Shown piece after piece: positions 19,654 to 31,884 of a stretch of 64,000 nucleotides of DNA. Origin of the DNA: Asterella californica (lineage: Eukaryota > Streptophyta > Marchantiopsida > Marchantiales > Aytoniaceae); the NCBI GenBank assembly GCA_036924285.1, contig JAYKYS010000018.1:2604001-2668000 (forward strand), read 5' to 3'. The translations under genes and the position numbers were made by a program. The notes under the pieces were generated by a model, which did not search any database, was not told the DNA's origin, and worked only from the letters and a program-made list of their open reading frames with translations. How positions within the stretch are numbered: position 1 is the stretch's first letter; the number at the start of each line of letters is the position of its first letter.

Positions 19654-22600
19654 TACTGATAGCAGAAGAGTACAGGGACAATTCTAACAGTATGCTAAAC
19701 CATAAAATGTACAGAGTACAGAATTGCACCAACTGCTCTTCTAATCACTTTCAGGTACTCCCAAAAGGGAAAATGGGAACAAGTATATACATGCACGTAG
19801 GGAAGACGAAGGTCACGGTCTGCTGGGGGTAAACTTTTTGCTGCTTTCCTCGTAAGTCTTTTTGCCTCTAACCAACACTCAACTCGGGAGTGCTTGAAAC
19901 AGAATCAATTCCTACAAAAGGGAATCTGGAGGAGAGTCATAGCCTAGGGCACATAAAGATGGAACGGTAAATCAAAACATCAACGATATCGAACAACTAG
20001 GAGTTCGGGGTATACTGCTCACACCTGAGCAACTAGAGAAAGTTACACACTCTCGGGTAACATACTAGGGGTACAGGAGCTGCCAACATTAGAGCACTTT
20101 CGATGGTGTAGAAGCTGGAACTATTGAAGCCTGAACATCTTACTTGCTAGTTTCTAGTAACAGTCTCACTCAGGAAGGGACATAGCTCAACAGAACATGT
20201 TGACGATCTATGACGAAGCACCACATTTTCATTTCCGACAGCAGCAAACTGTGAACAGCCAGCCTGAAATCATGGAACAAATCAGGTTATTAGACTGTGT
20301 CAGGACTCAGAGTGTAAGTTTCTAAACTTGAACCAGTCCGTCAACTTTCCACCAGTAATAATGATTGTTAGATTGTACTGTCCGTTCCTAGAAATTCTGT
20401 ACAGCGTTACAGTTCGGAATGAATGGAAATTCTAGTGGAAATTGCCGCACTGTATTGTATTCATTTACCTACGTTGTTCTTACTTGCTATCTGTCGACGT
20501 AGGGTGAATAGCAGTGGAGAATGTAAATTTTCTCCGCAGGGGAAGTTAGATATGGACACTAAAGGACTTCGCTCCAAGTATGGGGCTCCATCCACAGCCC
20601 AAAGAATGCATGATTTATCCTCAGGAGGGTCCTCAGGAGCAGGCGCGTGACACATATCGGTTGATTCTATAACATTGTTTATCCACGGCCAGTTCACGTG
20701 TTCCTCGCCGATTATTAGATAATCGATCTACGCTACGATCCTCTAAGGAGAATGTGTCCAGCAAGCAGTCCTTTTCTGAATCTGTCTTCCGCCTAGCTGT
20801 AAAGATGAAGTTGAAGCTACAGTTTCAGATAGAGTTTATTTACCAGGTGTTGTATCGTTTAGCTGATGAAGAACATTACACCTTACTCTAATTCTTATTG
20901 CACAGCTGGAGGCAGTTGTTACAGTTGCAGTAGTCTAACAACCTGACGACTTGTAGGAACATCATCCTTGGCCTTCCATCAATCTTGAGTCGATCATTCA
21001 GCTTGCGTAGTATTCAGACCAGAAGACGAGAAGGTTGTCCTTCTATGCAGTGTATAGAAGGACAAGCTTCTGTTTTTGTACAGCTTCATCTAATCCTGGC
21101 ACTAAACAGCACAAGAAGCATGCCAGATACCTTCATCCCCGGCAGAACTCCGGAACGGAACAGCTGCTGTACCATCAAAGTCATTCTTCTTCCCTGCGTA
21201 TTATAAGACACGAGTTATAGAAGTATTCTGCCAATGATGATCTGCTAGACGCTCTGGATGTGCACGGTAGTGGACATTTAAGCTACATGGACTACAAGAC
21301 TATGAGTTCTCAGAACATAGAGTGCTCAAGCTCGAAGTGACGTGTTCTGTAGAAAACTTCAAACCTGTTGCAGAAACAGAGTCATCGGACTGTAGCACAT
21401 TCATGATTTGCTATGGGCGCTAGACGTCAAAGTTGTCACGTGCTATACTAACGAGGAAACACAGACATCTACGGCCTGGAGTTTTTAGTTAAGAAATGTG
21501 TGATACGGTAACATAACATGTTCCTGAATTCCTTAAACAGTTCTCATGCAGGTAAGATAAACAATTCATGAAGAATACGGTCCTCTGGTTGCATTTGCTC
21601 TCCATGAAGTACTTTGTGACAAACTGGAGCTTGAACTGTTGAAGGAGTCTCGGTAAGAGCTCTTCCCCATAGAACAGAAATCGCAGCATACCAATGTTCA
21701 TCTGCTAGGGGGCATAAACATCGTGGAACTCTACATGGTATTGAAATTTGGCAAAGTTTAGGTGGACTTGTGTAACTATCGGAGCACCTGTGTGATCTGA
21801 TTGTCTAGGCAAGCGAGGTACCTACAGGACCCTATCATAAGTTAAGGATACACGTCCAAAGGTTGAGTTCCACATGTTGTAGAGATGTCTGAGAGAGGAT
21901 GTATGTGCGTGCAGACTCAACATCTGAAGCGACTATTTATCCGAGAAGAGAACTCCATATGTGAATGTAATACGGGCGTACAACTTTTCAGGAATGCAGA
22001 ATGTGGCCTTTGCACAACAAGAAACACTTCGACACTAACTACCATGAATAGATAGAGCGCTAGGGTATGAAAATCAAAATTCTTTCGAAGACCCAATACA
22101 GTTATGTGTTAAGGTTCGACCATTACCACTACCATGAATATTGCGGAGACTGTGTCTGTGTGTCCACGCTTTCCTACAAAGCAGAAACATATAGAAGCTA
22201 GATTTCGGACAAGATCGCATAGCCTCTAACGATAAATCTTCTCTGTTATCGTTGTTTTAGACATAATTATCAACATAGCAATTTCATTCCGTTGGATAAT
22301 GAATCGCTTCCAGGATCCGTTTCCGGGATACACAAGCTCTAACGTACTTCCTGGCCTTCACCAACAATACCAAGATCCAAAAGGGACCAAGGATCTTCTG
22401 AAATAATTTCCAACTTCTTCCTCTTAAGGATTTCACCTCCACTGTTGCTCGTGTTTCTGTTTTGTGAAATCTGGGTCTCATGATCCTGTTTAATATCCGA
22501 GTGCAACAAGTTGCTTCTGTGTATCCATTCGTAAGCTACACATGACAGCGCACGTGAGCCCAGAGACTGAAAGTAGTGAATTAGAGTATTCCGTCATGTG

Positions 22601-22958
22601 TCCTACAACATGAGATCAGGAACGAGAGATTTCAAGTACAGCAATGGCTGAATCACATCGAAAGTTGATCAGCATGAGAAATGTAAACACAACTGAGAAC
22701 AGTATAAAGAGAACGCGGTTACAAGAGGTGACACGTGAGTCAGAGAATAGGAGGGCAGGCAGGCAGAACAGGCATCTGTCATGTCCCGAACACCACGTGC
22801 TAAGCCTGATCGCTGTAGACACTGAATGTTACGAGCGTGAATATCAACAGTCAGGTTGTGTCAATCGCATCTCAGAATAAGTGGAAATCAATGCATATTT
22901 TAGGGAAGCATAAACACAGTTACTTCCGATGATCTTCAAGGCGAAATATAAAATGAGG

Positions 22959-22989
22959 GATTTATATGATGAATCCCATCATATAAATC
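22959..22989. repeat. Perfect 13-bp inverted repeat
   Basis: Arms gatttatatgatg and catcatataaatc flank aatcc. It would form a compact hairpin; there is no T-run or open frame next to it that would explain it. Confidence 0.75.
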
Positions 22990-23677
22990 GACAGTTCCCC
23001 TTATACATCAACTAATAAACTATTCTTCTCTTAATGTTAGAGGTACAACTTGTTGAGGGAAAAGATTCTAATGTAGAGGTAAACATTCAGCATCAAGTTT
23101 ATAAATTCTCGTCTTACTATCGTTCCTGCACTCTCCCCTTGCAATCTCTCTGCAATATCTTGTGTGATCAAACTATCACTTTACCGATTCTTGTCAATCT
23201 CAGAACACGTCTCCTGGTATACATTCTTGCTCTGAACTGAGAAAGAAAATGCAGGACACACTTAACAACCAGGATGCAACCTCAAATAAAGATTTACAAC
23301 TTACGCAAGTCAAAATACTGATACATTACACTTCCTAGCACTGCAAACTACACTTTGAAGAGGATTAGTGCAGGAGACATTTTTGTTAAATTGCCAAACA
23401 ATGTAACGTTGACTGCAGTGGAAGCTATAGTCGGGCGCTTCAATTCAGATTTACTGTCTCTTTGCGAATTTTTCACCTCCAGAAGTAAGACGATTGTGCT
23501 CCCTTACGAGCAGTCTCTTCACTCCAAACCGTATTCACTGAATCGAATAAGATGAATCTTTGAGCGCAGTGCGATTGGTCACACTCTGTCGCATGAATCT
23601 AGACGAGAACCTTAATGATCACCAGTTTCGAACATCACCTATCTTGGATGAAGATGATTTTCATCTGTTCTGAGGTA

Positions 23678-24178
23678 TCAACTTCTGTGCCAATTCTGAG
23701 AACTGTAATCCATTGCACGAGAAGCAGAAGAGACGAAAGCGATGTAGAGAACACCTCCCTGAAGCACTAGGTGAGACGCGACGAAGTGAAATCGCTCTCC
23801 ATACGCTTTGCTGTGACAGGATAGTTCTTCATAACTTATGAAATAATGACTTAAAGACTTGTTTACGACGAGGACCGCCTCGCAAGTAGTGAAGTGCCCG
23901 GCGTGACTGATATCTCTCCTCAACTTCTTGCGCACCATCCTAAGGTGAGTTTCCGAGTCCGACGTCGAGCCGAGCCTGAACAGAAATCTCTCCATGCATA
24001 TCGTATGAACGGTGCAAAAAGCAATAGGCTCAAGTACTAGGGGCCAAAACCTAACCACGTATAGATCCATAGAAACACTGAAACTGCAATTCCGGTACTT
24101 GTTCGACGTAAAGAATACACAGCACTTATGAGGACATGCATAACGACCATCTACAACACAAATGAGCTTATGCGGCAC
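23678..24178 (-). CDS. Unassigned 166-codon open frame
   Basis: The longest open frame in the stretch 19.6-25.3 kb. It starts MPHKLICVVDGRYACPHKCC and is Cys/Ser/Phe-rich, without signal peptide, clear membrane segment or known motif. It could be a chance frame, or an exon of an unknown gene. No neighbouring exon or duplicate was found in the window. Confidence 0.15.
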   Translation of the reverse strand: MPHKLICVVDGRYACPHKCCVFFTSNKYRNCSFSVSMDLYVVRFWPLVLEPIAFCTVHTICMERFLFRLGSTSDSETHLRMVRKKLRRDISHAGHFTTCEAVLVVNKSLSHYFISYEELSCHSKAYGERFHFVASHLVLQGGVLYIAFVSSASRAMDYSSQNWHRS

Positions 24179-24345
24179 AAACTCTCAGTTCGTATTGTCC
24201 ATGGGCTTGGTCATGCGAAAGTAGTGACTCGCGCTCAAATCCTAAGAATTTAAGTTCAAGAACCTGTCAAAACACGAGATTGCGTATTCTTACCTAAGTC
24301 TCCGAAGAACTAATCAACCTGCCCAGCATGTGACTGGGGTCCCTT

Positions 24346-24393
24346 CAACAACCACGGGTTACACGAGGGTCCCGGATCAACCCTTGGTTGTTG
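24346..24393. repeat. 15-bp inverted repeat with one mismatch
   Basis: Arms caacaaccacgggtt and aacccttggttgttg pair with a single mismatch around an 18-nt loop. Confidence 0.65.
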
Positions 24394-25364
24394 GGTCTCA
24401 AAGATTCAAGTCTACAGTGGTTCGAGTGCTAAATTCCGGAAGTTCGTATCCAAGTGGTTTTAGCCTATGGGCTTTCCAAATTTTACATTTATCTCCTGAG
24501 GTACTTTAGAGCTAGTGATAGCCCCGAATTCCTCTTCACCCTTATGTAGAGTCATGAAGCATGCATTCTAATGCATGTTGCTTGCTTGAACCTTTTGGGT
24601 TCCTTTTTCCTCTTGTTAGGCTTGATAAGGTATTCTCTATCTGGTTGTTATTCATTGCTTTGAAAAGTCTCTAGACGATGGGAGATCTTTATGATATTGA
24701 CGTCGATTTTGGCTATGCGTGAGTTGTGTTATACTTAGATTGTGAAAACCTACAAGGAAAGGGGGGATTTTTTGTCATGTAGTGTTTTTTGTCGTATCTT
24801 TAGACAGTTAACGAGAAAAGTATCCGAGAAGTCTGGAGAAGATAATCTCTATGAAACCAGAAAACAGAGAAGAAAAAGTTTAGATCCGGATAAAGTGTGG
24901 AAGTATATCCTCGCAATTCCATTACAAGCGTAGGTTAAGGAGATAGAATCAACATCGATTAATCATGCAATTTTCTTTGCAGTTACATTTTATTTGGCAC
25001 ACTGAACTGTACTCTCTCAGGTAATCGTCATACTGATAATAAATCTGTTCTGCTGAAACACGCTTCAAAAAAAGAAATAAGTCTTGAATTTTGGTAAAAA
25101 CACTTGGATGGAAACATAAAGTAAAAAGACTTACTTTTATCACGAGATTTGTAGTCAGTTTTCCACGAAGTAAATATTTTGTTACGATGTATACTGAAAA
25201 CTGCTTAACCTTTATACATCTTCACGAGTCCTGAAATTAATGCAATCTTTGTTATAATAACAAAAGTTGTCATGTCTCCACTTGGACTGTAAACAGCGAA
25301 TGTTGGCATCCCTCTGGTGTTTGAAATTAAGTTAGCTGCATCTATTTACATCGTAAACTGTTAA

Positions 25365-25580
25365 AATATTCGAACACATGTGATACCAATTCTGGATAGT
25401 ATAGCTAAGATAAACTTGGATACAAACAGATTCTGGAACTTTGATCACCGAGATGATTCCGGATCTCAACTCATCCGCACCTAGAAGTTGTATTATAGCT
25501 ATATATGACACGAGACTGTAGATACATTCATGTGTGAGAACATTGCATAAGCTCTTTATAGTTTTCGCTGGTGTTTATCA
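25365..25580 (+). repeat. Copia-3 5' LTR (216 bp)
   Basis: Starts TGTTAAAATATTCG and ends TTTATCA immediately before a tRNA-Met primer site. A TATA-like ctatatatg lies at about 25498-25506. Start is inferred from the TGTT convention; no partner LTR was found in the window. Confidence 0.6.
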
Positions 25581-25593
25581 TGATATCAGAGCC
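25581..25593 (+). other. Copia-3 primer-binding site
   Basis: TGATATCAGAGCC, one base from the tRNA-iMet complement TGGTATCAGAGCC, directly after the LTR's CA end. Confidence 0.75.
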
Positions 25594-25653
25594 GTGGTCT
25601 GAATCACATTCTTTTATCATATTTTGTTTTTCTGCTAGTTATCTTGATTTACT

Positions 25654-26300
25654 ATGGTGAGTACTACTAATGCTTCGATGTTGCCTTTCACATGTGAAGG
25701 CAAATGTTTTAAGATGTGGAGAAAACTGATGTGGTGAGGTTACTTACAATAGTAACATAGTCGCTAAAATGTAGTCACTAGTAAAGATCCTCTCCCTTCA
25801 ATATCAATCACTCCTTCAAAAACACTGAAGAAAGCTTTGAAAGAGTGGATGAAAAAAGACAATGACTGAATTCCTTTCCATTTGTATGTGTTTATCTATA
25901 ACTATATTTACGCATGCAGACATAGAGAAGGATAGTGCATCCCCTATGAGTTGGTTGGAAGACAAAAACGGCAAAAATATAGAACTCAAAGGATCTTCTG
26001 AAATACTAGGATGGTGAAGATCTGAAACAACAGATTGACAACTTGTAGTATAGATATGATCTTTTTGATGTTACCAAAGTTGAAACTGTTCAAAAGCTTA
26101 CCTAGGTCTTGGACTCTCACCATATGTAATTTCATGACAAACAGCAGCGATGTTCCCTGATATGTTCTAGTAGAAGCATTCTTCAGGTATATTTAATGCA
26201 AGCTGAAAGGAGTTTGACCAAGATAGAGCAAGCTCTATATTTGTCACAAGAATCAACGGTTAGAAAGCTCTACGACAACAAAGAGCGATAACTCCAAGAT
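25654..26300 (+). pseudogene. Copia-3 gag remnant
   Basis: Starts 60 bp after the primer site. The frames give MVSTTNASMLPFTCEGKCF, KMWRKLM, VVTSKDPLPSISITPSKTLK, KALKEWMKKDND, then QQIDNL, YRYDLFDVTKVETVQKL and RSILQVYLMQAERSLTKIEQ, a copia gag pattern (start, Trp-Lys motif, W..L region, then helix). Many stops and at least two frame changes. It is cut at about 26330 by a gypsy LTR. Protease, integrase and RT were not found downstream. Confidence 0.6.
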
Positions 26301-26330
26301 TTTGGGTCAGTTTATGTCAGTAAAACACGA

Positions 26331-27190
26331 TATCGTGTAGTGGACCGACTCTTACTTGAAAATCCAAATTAGATACTATGTATTATCACTCCAATAGGAC
26401 TAAAAATGATACAACTTTTAGATCTCCATTTTCATTGCACCAAGTGATAGAGCTTGTTGTTACATGGGCATTTCATTTATCTCATTTTGACGCTTAATGA
26501 TCATGAGATTTGAAAGATGAGAAAATCAAGCTAGGCCTTAACTTATTGATTCTGACTGGATATTTGTTGTTCCTAGCGCTATACTAAGGATCATCATATG
26601 TGAAAACTTCACGTATTATGAACTGATGTAAAGGAGCAGCTTAAAAGATTAGCTTGTGTCTACGACCTATCAACGGACACTTCAGAGGATTGGGAGATCC
26701 AATGCATGCGCACAAGGTGTCTTTGGGTTAATATCTATGCATGCTATGCATTGGTTAAGACGGTTCGTGAAGAGACTAGTCATGATGTGTGTTCTTGGAG
26801 GAATTGAGATGTAAGAAAGAGAAATTGAAGTGTTTTAATGATATGAGCATAGGAGAAGACCGTACATAGATCGGATTGTTGTGCGTGGTGAGTGAAGTTA
26901 AGACGCATGAATTTATGTCAGTTTTTTGCTTCTTGTGACTAAATTTCTCATCGTTTTTCACGAGGGGAACTCCAAACTGCTTGTATTAGGTGTTAGGAGA
27001 TCAAGGTAACCAAATCTACTTATCAAAGAAGACGGATCTCAGATCAGACGATCCATTTTATGGATGTCCATCGTTTTAAATTGTAAGGAGGAGATTTTGG
27101 AGATTTGGTCACATATGGCCAACAATCAGAGATACCTCGACTACCAAGAGTCAGATTGAAGATTCTTGGAGCCAACAGAGTCAGGAAGTA
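26331..27190 (+). repeat. Decayed LTR fragment of the E2 gypsy family
   Basis: Aligns by eye with the first 1.5 kb of the E2 LTR (from 36590), with deletions: tagtggaccgactcttac, atctccattttcattgca, aaaatcaagctaggcc, ggttaagacggttcg, ggggaactccaaactgcttg and gaagacggat blocks occur in the same order. It retains about one of the three 157-bp subrepeats. It ends inside the LTR near 27190. Internal genes are absent, so it is a truncated or solo LTR within Copia-3. Confidence 0.7.
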
Positions 27191-29328
27191 ATTTCATATG
27201 TAATAAAATATGTATATGGTAGTGATCTCACACGCGTATGACCATAAACAGTCAATTTCGCAGAAGTTAACACACTCTCACAAGCTGATGTCTACCACTC
27301 ATTGTTTCAAACCCTTGGTGTGAGTACTTAGGGTCTTGCTTCAAGTAGGGTCAATTTGTTGCAGAACGCTTGTATAGTTCTTGGACCTTTGCAACCCTGG
27401 CATTGTAATTTCTAGATTTTCTATAATTTTCTCTTATAGTTTAAATATATAAATTTTATAACATAAAATAAATTTTGCTTCACTATCCTTTTAAGATAAT
27501 AGTGAAGCAATGATGATATAGTATAGAATAAATGATACCTGATTCTTTCAGATACACACAAAGGCAAATTGACTTTGTATACCCCTTTTACAGGCTTTGG
27601 CTTTCTCGCCTCTCCATCTTCACGTTAAAGCGAGATTATAGACCTCTAGAAGTACTTTTCGCACATGAGTATAGGGATGACATGTTTCAGTTCATATTAT
27701 AGTATCTGTTCATATTATATTATCTACTCGCACATCTGAGAATCATATGACTGGTATGTTCGTTCATACTTAAATCGTGAATAAAGTAATCGTGAATACT
27801 GAAATTATTCTCATATCGCTATGGTACCTTGGTAATCTACTCACACTTTTATTATAAATAATAGTACATAATATATAGCATATTTCCATGTTTTGTACTC
27901 ATCCGTTCATGCAGATATTTGATCTATTATGAAAATGTGAAAATGTGAAACTTGTAAGAAAAAGTGCGTTTGATTGTATTGTCACCTTGAGAACTTGGAT
28001 GAAAATGATCGAGGATTCAGAAAATAACCATTAAAAAGAGAACCATTCCTCTCGACGAGAACTACGATAGGAGAATATGCATGCTCGTTTAACTTCTGGG
28101 AAACTTTTGTTCTCTTTATGATAAAAAAGTATATATGTGTTAAATAATAGTTTTATATCAAGTAGATAAAATAATTAATTATTATATGTTAACTAAACCA
28201 ACAGAGGCGGCAAAACTTAACCCATAAGTGCAGAAAATACAGACGAACCTTGGAGGATACAACTGAGACAACCTGTGAAGTCCAAATCATTCATTAATCA
28301 ACACTTCAATTTATTACCTAATCTTTTCGGCCGAAAAGTTAGATAATAAATTAAACAGTTGTTGCATATTCTTTTCTTCATAACTTTGGAAGAGATGAAT
28401 ATACATATCTTTTAATTTATATTTTTATCTTTCTCATGAAAGAGTTAAGTAATAAATTAAAGTTATTAAACTAAAAATATTCTCATTCGTGGAATCAAAG
28501 ATAGGGATCAATGAACGTACTTTGTTTATGGTTTTACATCAATCAACGACCATGTGTGATCAGGCTAGCTGTGTTTAATTATAGATATTTATCTTTAGTA
28601 TTTTATATTTGGTGGTTTAAATTTAATATAATAAATTTTAGTAAAATTTATCCTTTATTCTCTTCTTCATCTAAAATATCTCCTTTTGAATTCCAGTCGA
28701 ACATCAATCTCTCATCACTGTAACTGGACACCAAGTTCCAGTCAACATTCTCAATTTAATTATGCTTATCGTTTTGTTCACCTCTTTCAAAAGTTAATCT
28801 AGTATGCATATTGATATGCAGCACTGCTAGGAGAAACCAATTATGAAAAGATTGTTGAGGAAAAGAATTGTTCTAAAAAAGCAACCTTTAGGGTAGTTTC
28901 GGCCCGTAGTGAGTGCTCCCCTTTCCCTGCAAAGCTCACGTGCACAAATGCCAGGTTCGCACTTTTGTCTGTTAGCTCTATTTATAGGGAGACCAGGGGT
29001 TTAAGAAAGGACCCCGCTACCAAATTGTATCGTGTTAGCAAATTCCGCTTCCACAAGATTTTACATTTATAAGAAATCATTTCCTCCATCCCACAACTTC
29101 CTGCGGATGTTGGGGTTCATATTTTTTACCTTTTACCTTTTCCTTAGCATGCTTGAAGTTCTTACTCTTTGAGAGGGAATAAATAACACTAATAGGTGAG
29201 AAACCCTCTCACAGCGGAATACAAAGTGGAAAAACAAGGAAGAGAAAAGGAGCAAGGGTTTAGTGGTTACCCAAAATACTAAATCCCTAAATCATTACCG
29301 GTTTCAGTTATGAATGATGTAGTTCGTT
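27191..29328. other. AT-rich intergenic stretch
   Basis: AT-rich, with no recognisable gene. Main structure is the inverted repeat at 28308-28352. Motifs of the type taataaattaa recur here and again at 62.7-62.85 kb. Confidence 0.5.
28308..28352. repeat. Near-perfect palindrome with CTTTTCGGCCGAAAAG core
   Basis: A 16-bp perfect palindrome (28323-28338) is extended outwards by arms aatttattacctaat and ttagataataaatt, with one mismatch and one bulge. There is no loop, so it could extrude as a cruciform. Lies in AT-rich DNA without nearby gene. Confidence 0.75.
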
Positions 29329-30790
29329 TTAGACTGGCGAGTTATTTTTTAGTCTAAAACGGGGTTGTAAAGCTCTTGTACTCTCAGAGACACGAATGTG
29401 TGTCCATACTACGAGATCTACAGCCTCCAGCGAGATTAGAGATCTGAAATAGCAATGTTCGAAGTCCACACCGTGCGGTCTTGAGTTTGTGAGAGTCACC
29501 ATGTGCAGCTCGGAAGCCTCAGAGGCAACGTGGCGCAGTGAACCTACCGGTTCTTCGAAGAGTTCCTGACAGAGGAATATACCGAAGGTCAACTGAGCAA
29601 GGGAATTTTTATACCGAACAAGCACGGTCACGTCATCACCAGGTAGTATATTTGGCTGATTTCCGCCATCATCTGCAAATGTCTTTTGCATACCGAGAAA
29701 CCTATCTACTGTAGTAACCGGTGAGCGAGTGTAGACCTACCGAATTAATAAAGTAGGTCGCCTTTTTGTATACTGCGTAAAGGTTGATGGTACTCTTGAA
29801 GCTTTACAGTTTCTGTATTACCTGTGACAGTTGGAGCCCATGACAAGTCCGGGATCTCCAGCCTTGCAGATAAGGAGACTACTCTAAATTACCATAAACA
29901 TTCCAGACCCAGCTACTGTAAGTTGACTCTTTTACTTCTTCTCCTGAGTCTTCACTTCAAAACTTGTTCTCTGGAGTCTGCACGTTTCTCCATGCCATCG
30001 ATGTCAGGTCGCCTTCAAGTTACCTTCAGGGAGGAACACGTGCTCATAAATATACTAGGTTCACCCTTCAAAACATTACCATGTACGTGCTTTCCCTGCA
30101 AATGCTTAGAGTCAACGTTAATCTTGGTTCTAACGGTAGAATAATGAGGAGTTCGTCTGGATAACAACCAACTTCTAGGAGGATTTTGTAGCAGTGTCCT
30201 GCTCATGAGTATTTGACAAGTTAGGTTCTAAGATAGTTTATGGTCTAAGCCTTAGACAAGTTTCGTCTTGAAAGAGAGTTGGTTCGTCAACTCCTGGGGT
30301 AGTATAATCACGCAGTGAATCTGTTATTCAAAGGGCTGAGTTGAAGCAATCCAGGTTATGGAGGGAACAAGAGTGTTTATAGATTAGGTACAACTATTGG
30401 TCTCATGCATTTGCAAGATCACGCACACCCTGTGGACTGCTTCTGCTTGCCTCGGAGCTGAGCCCACAGGACGAGCGAACTGTGGAGTCAGCAGTGTCAG
30501 ACTCTGTACACTGTTCACAACCAGCTTCCCCATCCAGCATTCTAGTGGAAGGGCTTACATCCAGAATGCCATTCCCGGAACGGAGGTTGTGACCTCTATC
30601 GTCCTGAGGTCGTCACTATGCAACGTTGCATTCCAAGAGCACAGAATAATAGCAGTCGAGTTCTGGAAGGCTACATGATATCTACTCTGTATGCTAGATC
30701 CAGTCGGATCACCGGCTGGACATAACTCACAAGGGTAACAAGCTGAATCCGCCGTGAATCGATGCTTTAGATCTCGTGTGTCGAATTAAA
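29329..30790 (-). CDS. Possible unrecognised multi-exon gene
   Basis: Three open blocks on the minus strand have plausible splice sites. Block 1 (about 30790-30559) is open for 74 codons (including CYPCELCPAGDPTG and YHVAFQNSTAIILCSWNATL) and ends at GAT|GTAAGC. Block 2 (about 30120-30030) lies between ATTTGCAG|GG and CTGAAG|GTAACT and encodes GKHVHGNVLKGEPSIFMSTC. Block 3 (29672-29329) follows ATTTGCAG|ATG and encodes a 114-residue end with PGDDVTVLVRYKNSL, HMVTLTNSRPHGVDFEHC and a stop. Phases between blocks 1 and 2 and 2 and 3 are not verified and further exons would be needed. I do not recognise the protein. It lies about 1.1 kb upstream of the peroxidase, divergently oriented. Confidence 0.25.
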
Positions 30791-31800
30791 ATTAGAATAT
30801 TGTCTCTCGCGGAGGACTTGGCGTCCTTGAAGCAGGGTTTCCAAACGCACGGAAAGGAAATTCCCTTGCAAGATAGCAAACGAAGTTCAATGCTCGTGGT
30901 GAGTTAAATGCTGGTTTCTATTTTTGACTCCGTTGAATTGATCTGCTTCCAGCAGTAGCGCTCCGTATCTATCTGTGGCTGATTTCATGAAGAATGCCGC
31001 TTGGACCTAGCCCATGTTCTGGGCCAGCCAAGTCGAGACCAATATTTTGATAGAGCTCGGCTTCTGAATCGAGATCATGGCAGACTCTGAGCAGTATAAA
31101 AGGATGGGAGAAACCTCAGATCGCTGGTCTCTGACGAGTACGCCACTTTACTACACGGTGGCCAAGCTAGTCAACCTCTTAATGCAGCGTAAGTTCACTG
31201 ACCGCTGCTTGTACACTGTAACGTCAGGTGCTTTGGAAATCATATTGAATTGACGCTGCAGTTTGAACTCTGTCGTACTTGAGGGAACATACGCGTTTGA
31301 AGTATCGACCCACTTTGTAGTTTCGAACTGTGGAGAGCAGGGGAAGCCGACGAGTTCAGCGACGCGCCTTTCCAGTTGAATTGCTGAATTCCGTTGAAAG
31401 AGCCGATGTGAAGTTCGAAAGGAGCTCCTAAGTTATAGCTATGTGCTTAAGTACCTGTTTGTTTGCAAGTGAGGTCAGCCTGTCGCTAGATGGTCGATTA
31501 ATCTTCTCCAGGGAGATGCAAAACTGGAACTTTGCCGGGCATGTTGAGAAAGGATGAAATTTCTGTTCCGCTGGCTGTGCTTAAAATACGATGATTCCCC
31601 TGAGAATCACTGGTCGCGAGATGTACAGATATCTTTGAGTTGGTTTTTCTGTTGATTGATGTATTTCCGTAACCTAACGCGACGTTTATGTTCTTCTCTG
31701 CAGGAAGGTACCAAAAGATTTCCTGAATTTCTTCTTTCTAGAGTTGCTCAATATCCTGTACGGAACCCACGAAACAATTAAAATTCAAAAGCGACCAGTG
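30791..31800. other. Upstream region of the peroxidase gene
   Basis: No gene recognised. It includes the presumed peroxidase promoter. Short open frames on both strands have no recognised content. Confidence 0.4.
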
Positions 31801-31810
31801 TATATATTTT
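31800..31810 (+). promoter_or_regulatory. Candidate TATA box of the peroxidase gene
   Basis: gtatatatttt lies 75-85 bp before the ATG at 31885, a fitting distance for a short 5' leader. No other TATA-like motif is as close. Confidence 0.4.
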
Positions 31811-31884
31811 CAGCATCTAAGTTTCTTTTGGACAGTTCCTCACCTTCTGAAATCCAAACATATCACAAAGGCAGCTGTACCACC

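Larger units (their letters stand above)
19654..25364. other. Long intergenic stretch
   Basis: No recognisable protein domain in six frames, no tRNA or rRNA seen. The only long frame is 23678-24178 (minus). Two clear inverted repeats lie at 22959-22989 and 24346-24393. Confidence 0.5.

Noticed and set aside
31744..31884. Upstream in-frame extension of peroxidase exon 1 (start at 31744)
   Set aside because: The extension would precede and spoil the signal peptide. The ATG at 31885 has a better context and lies after the TATA-like motif.
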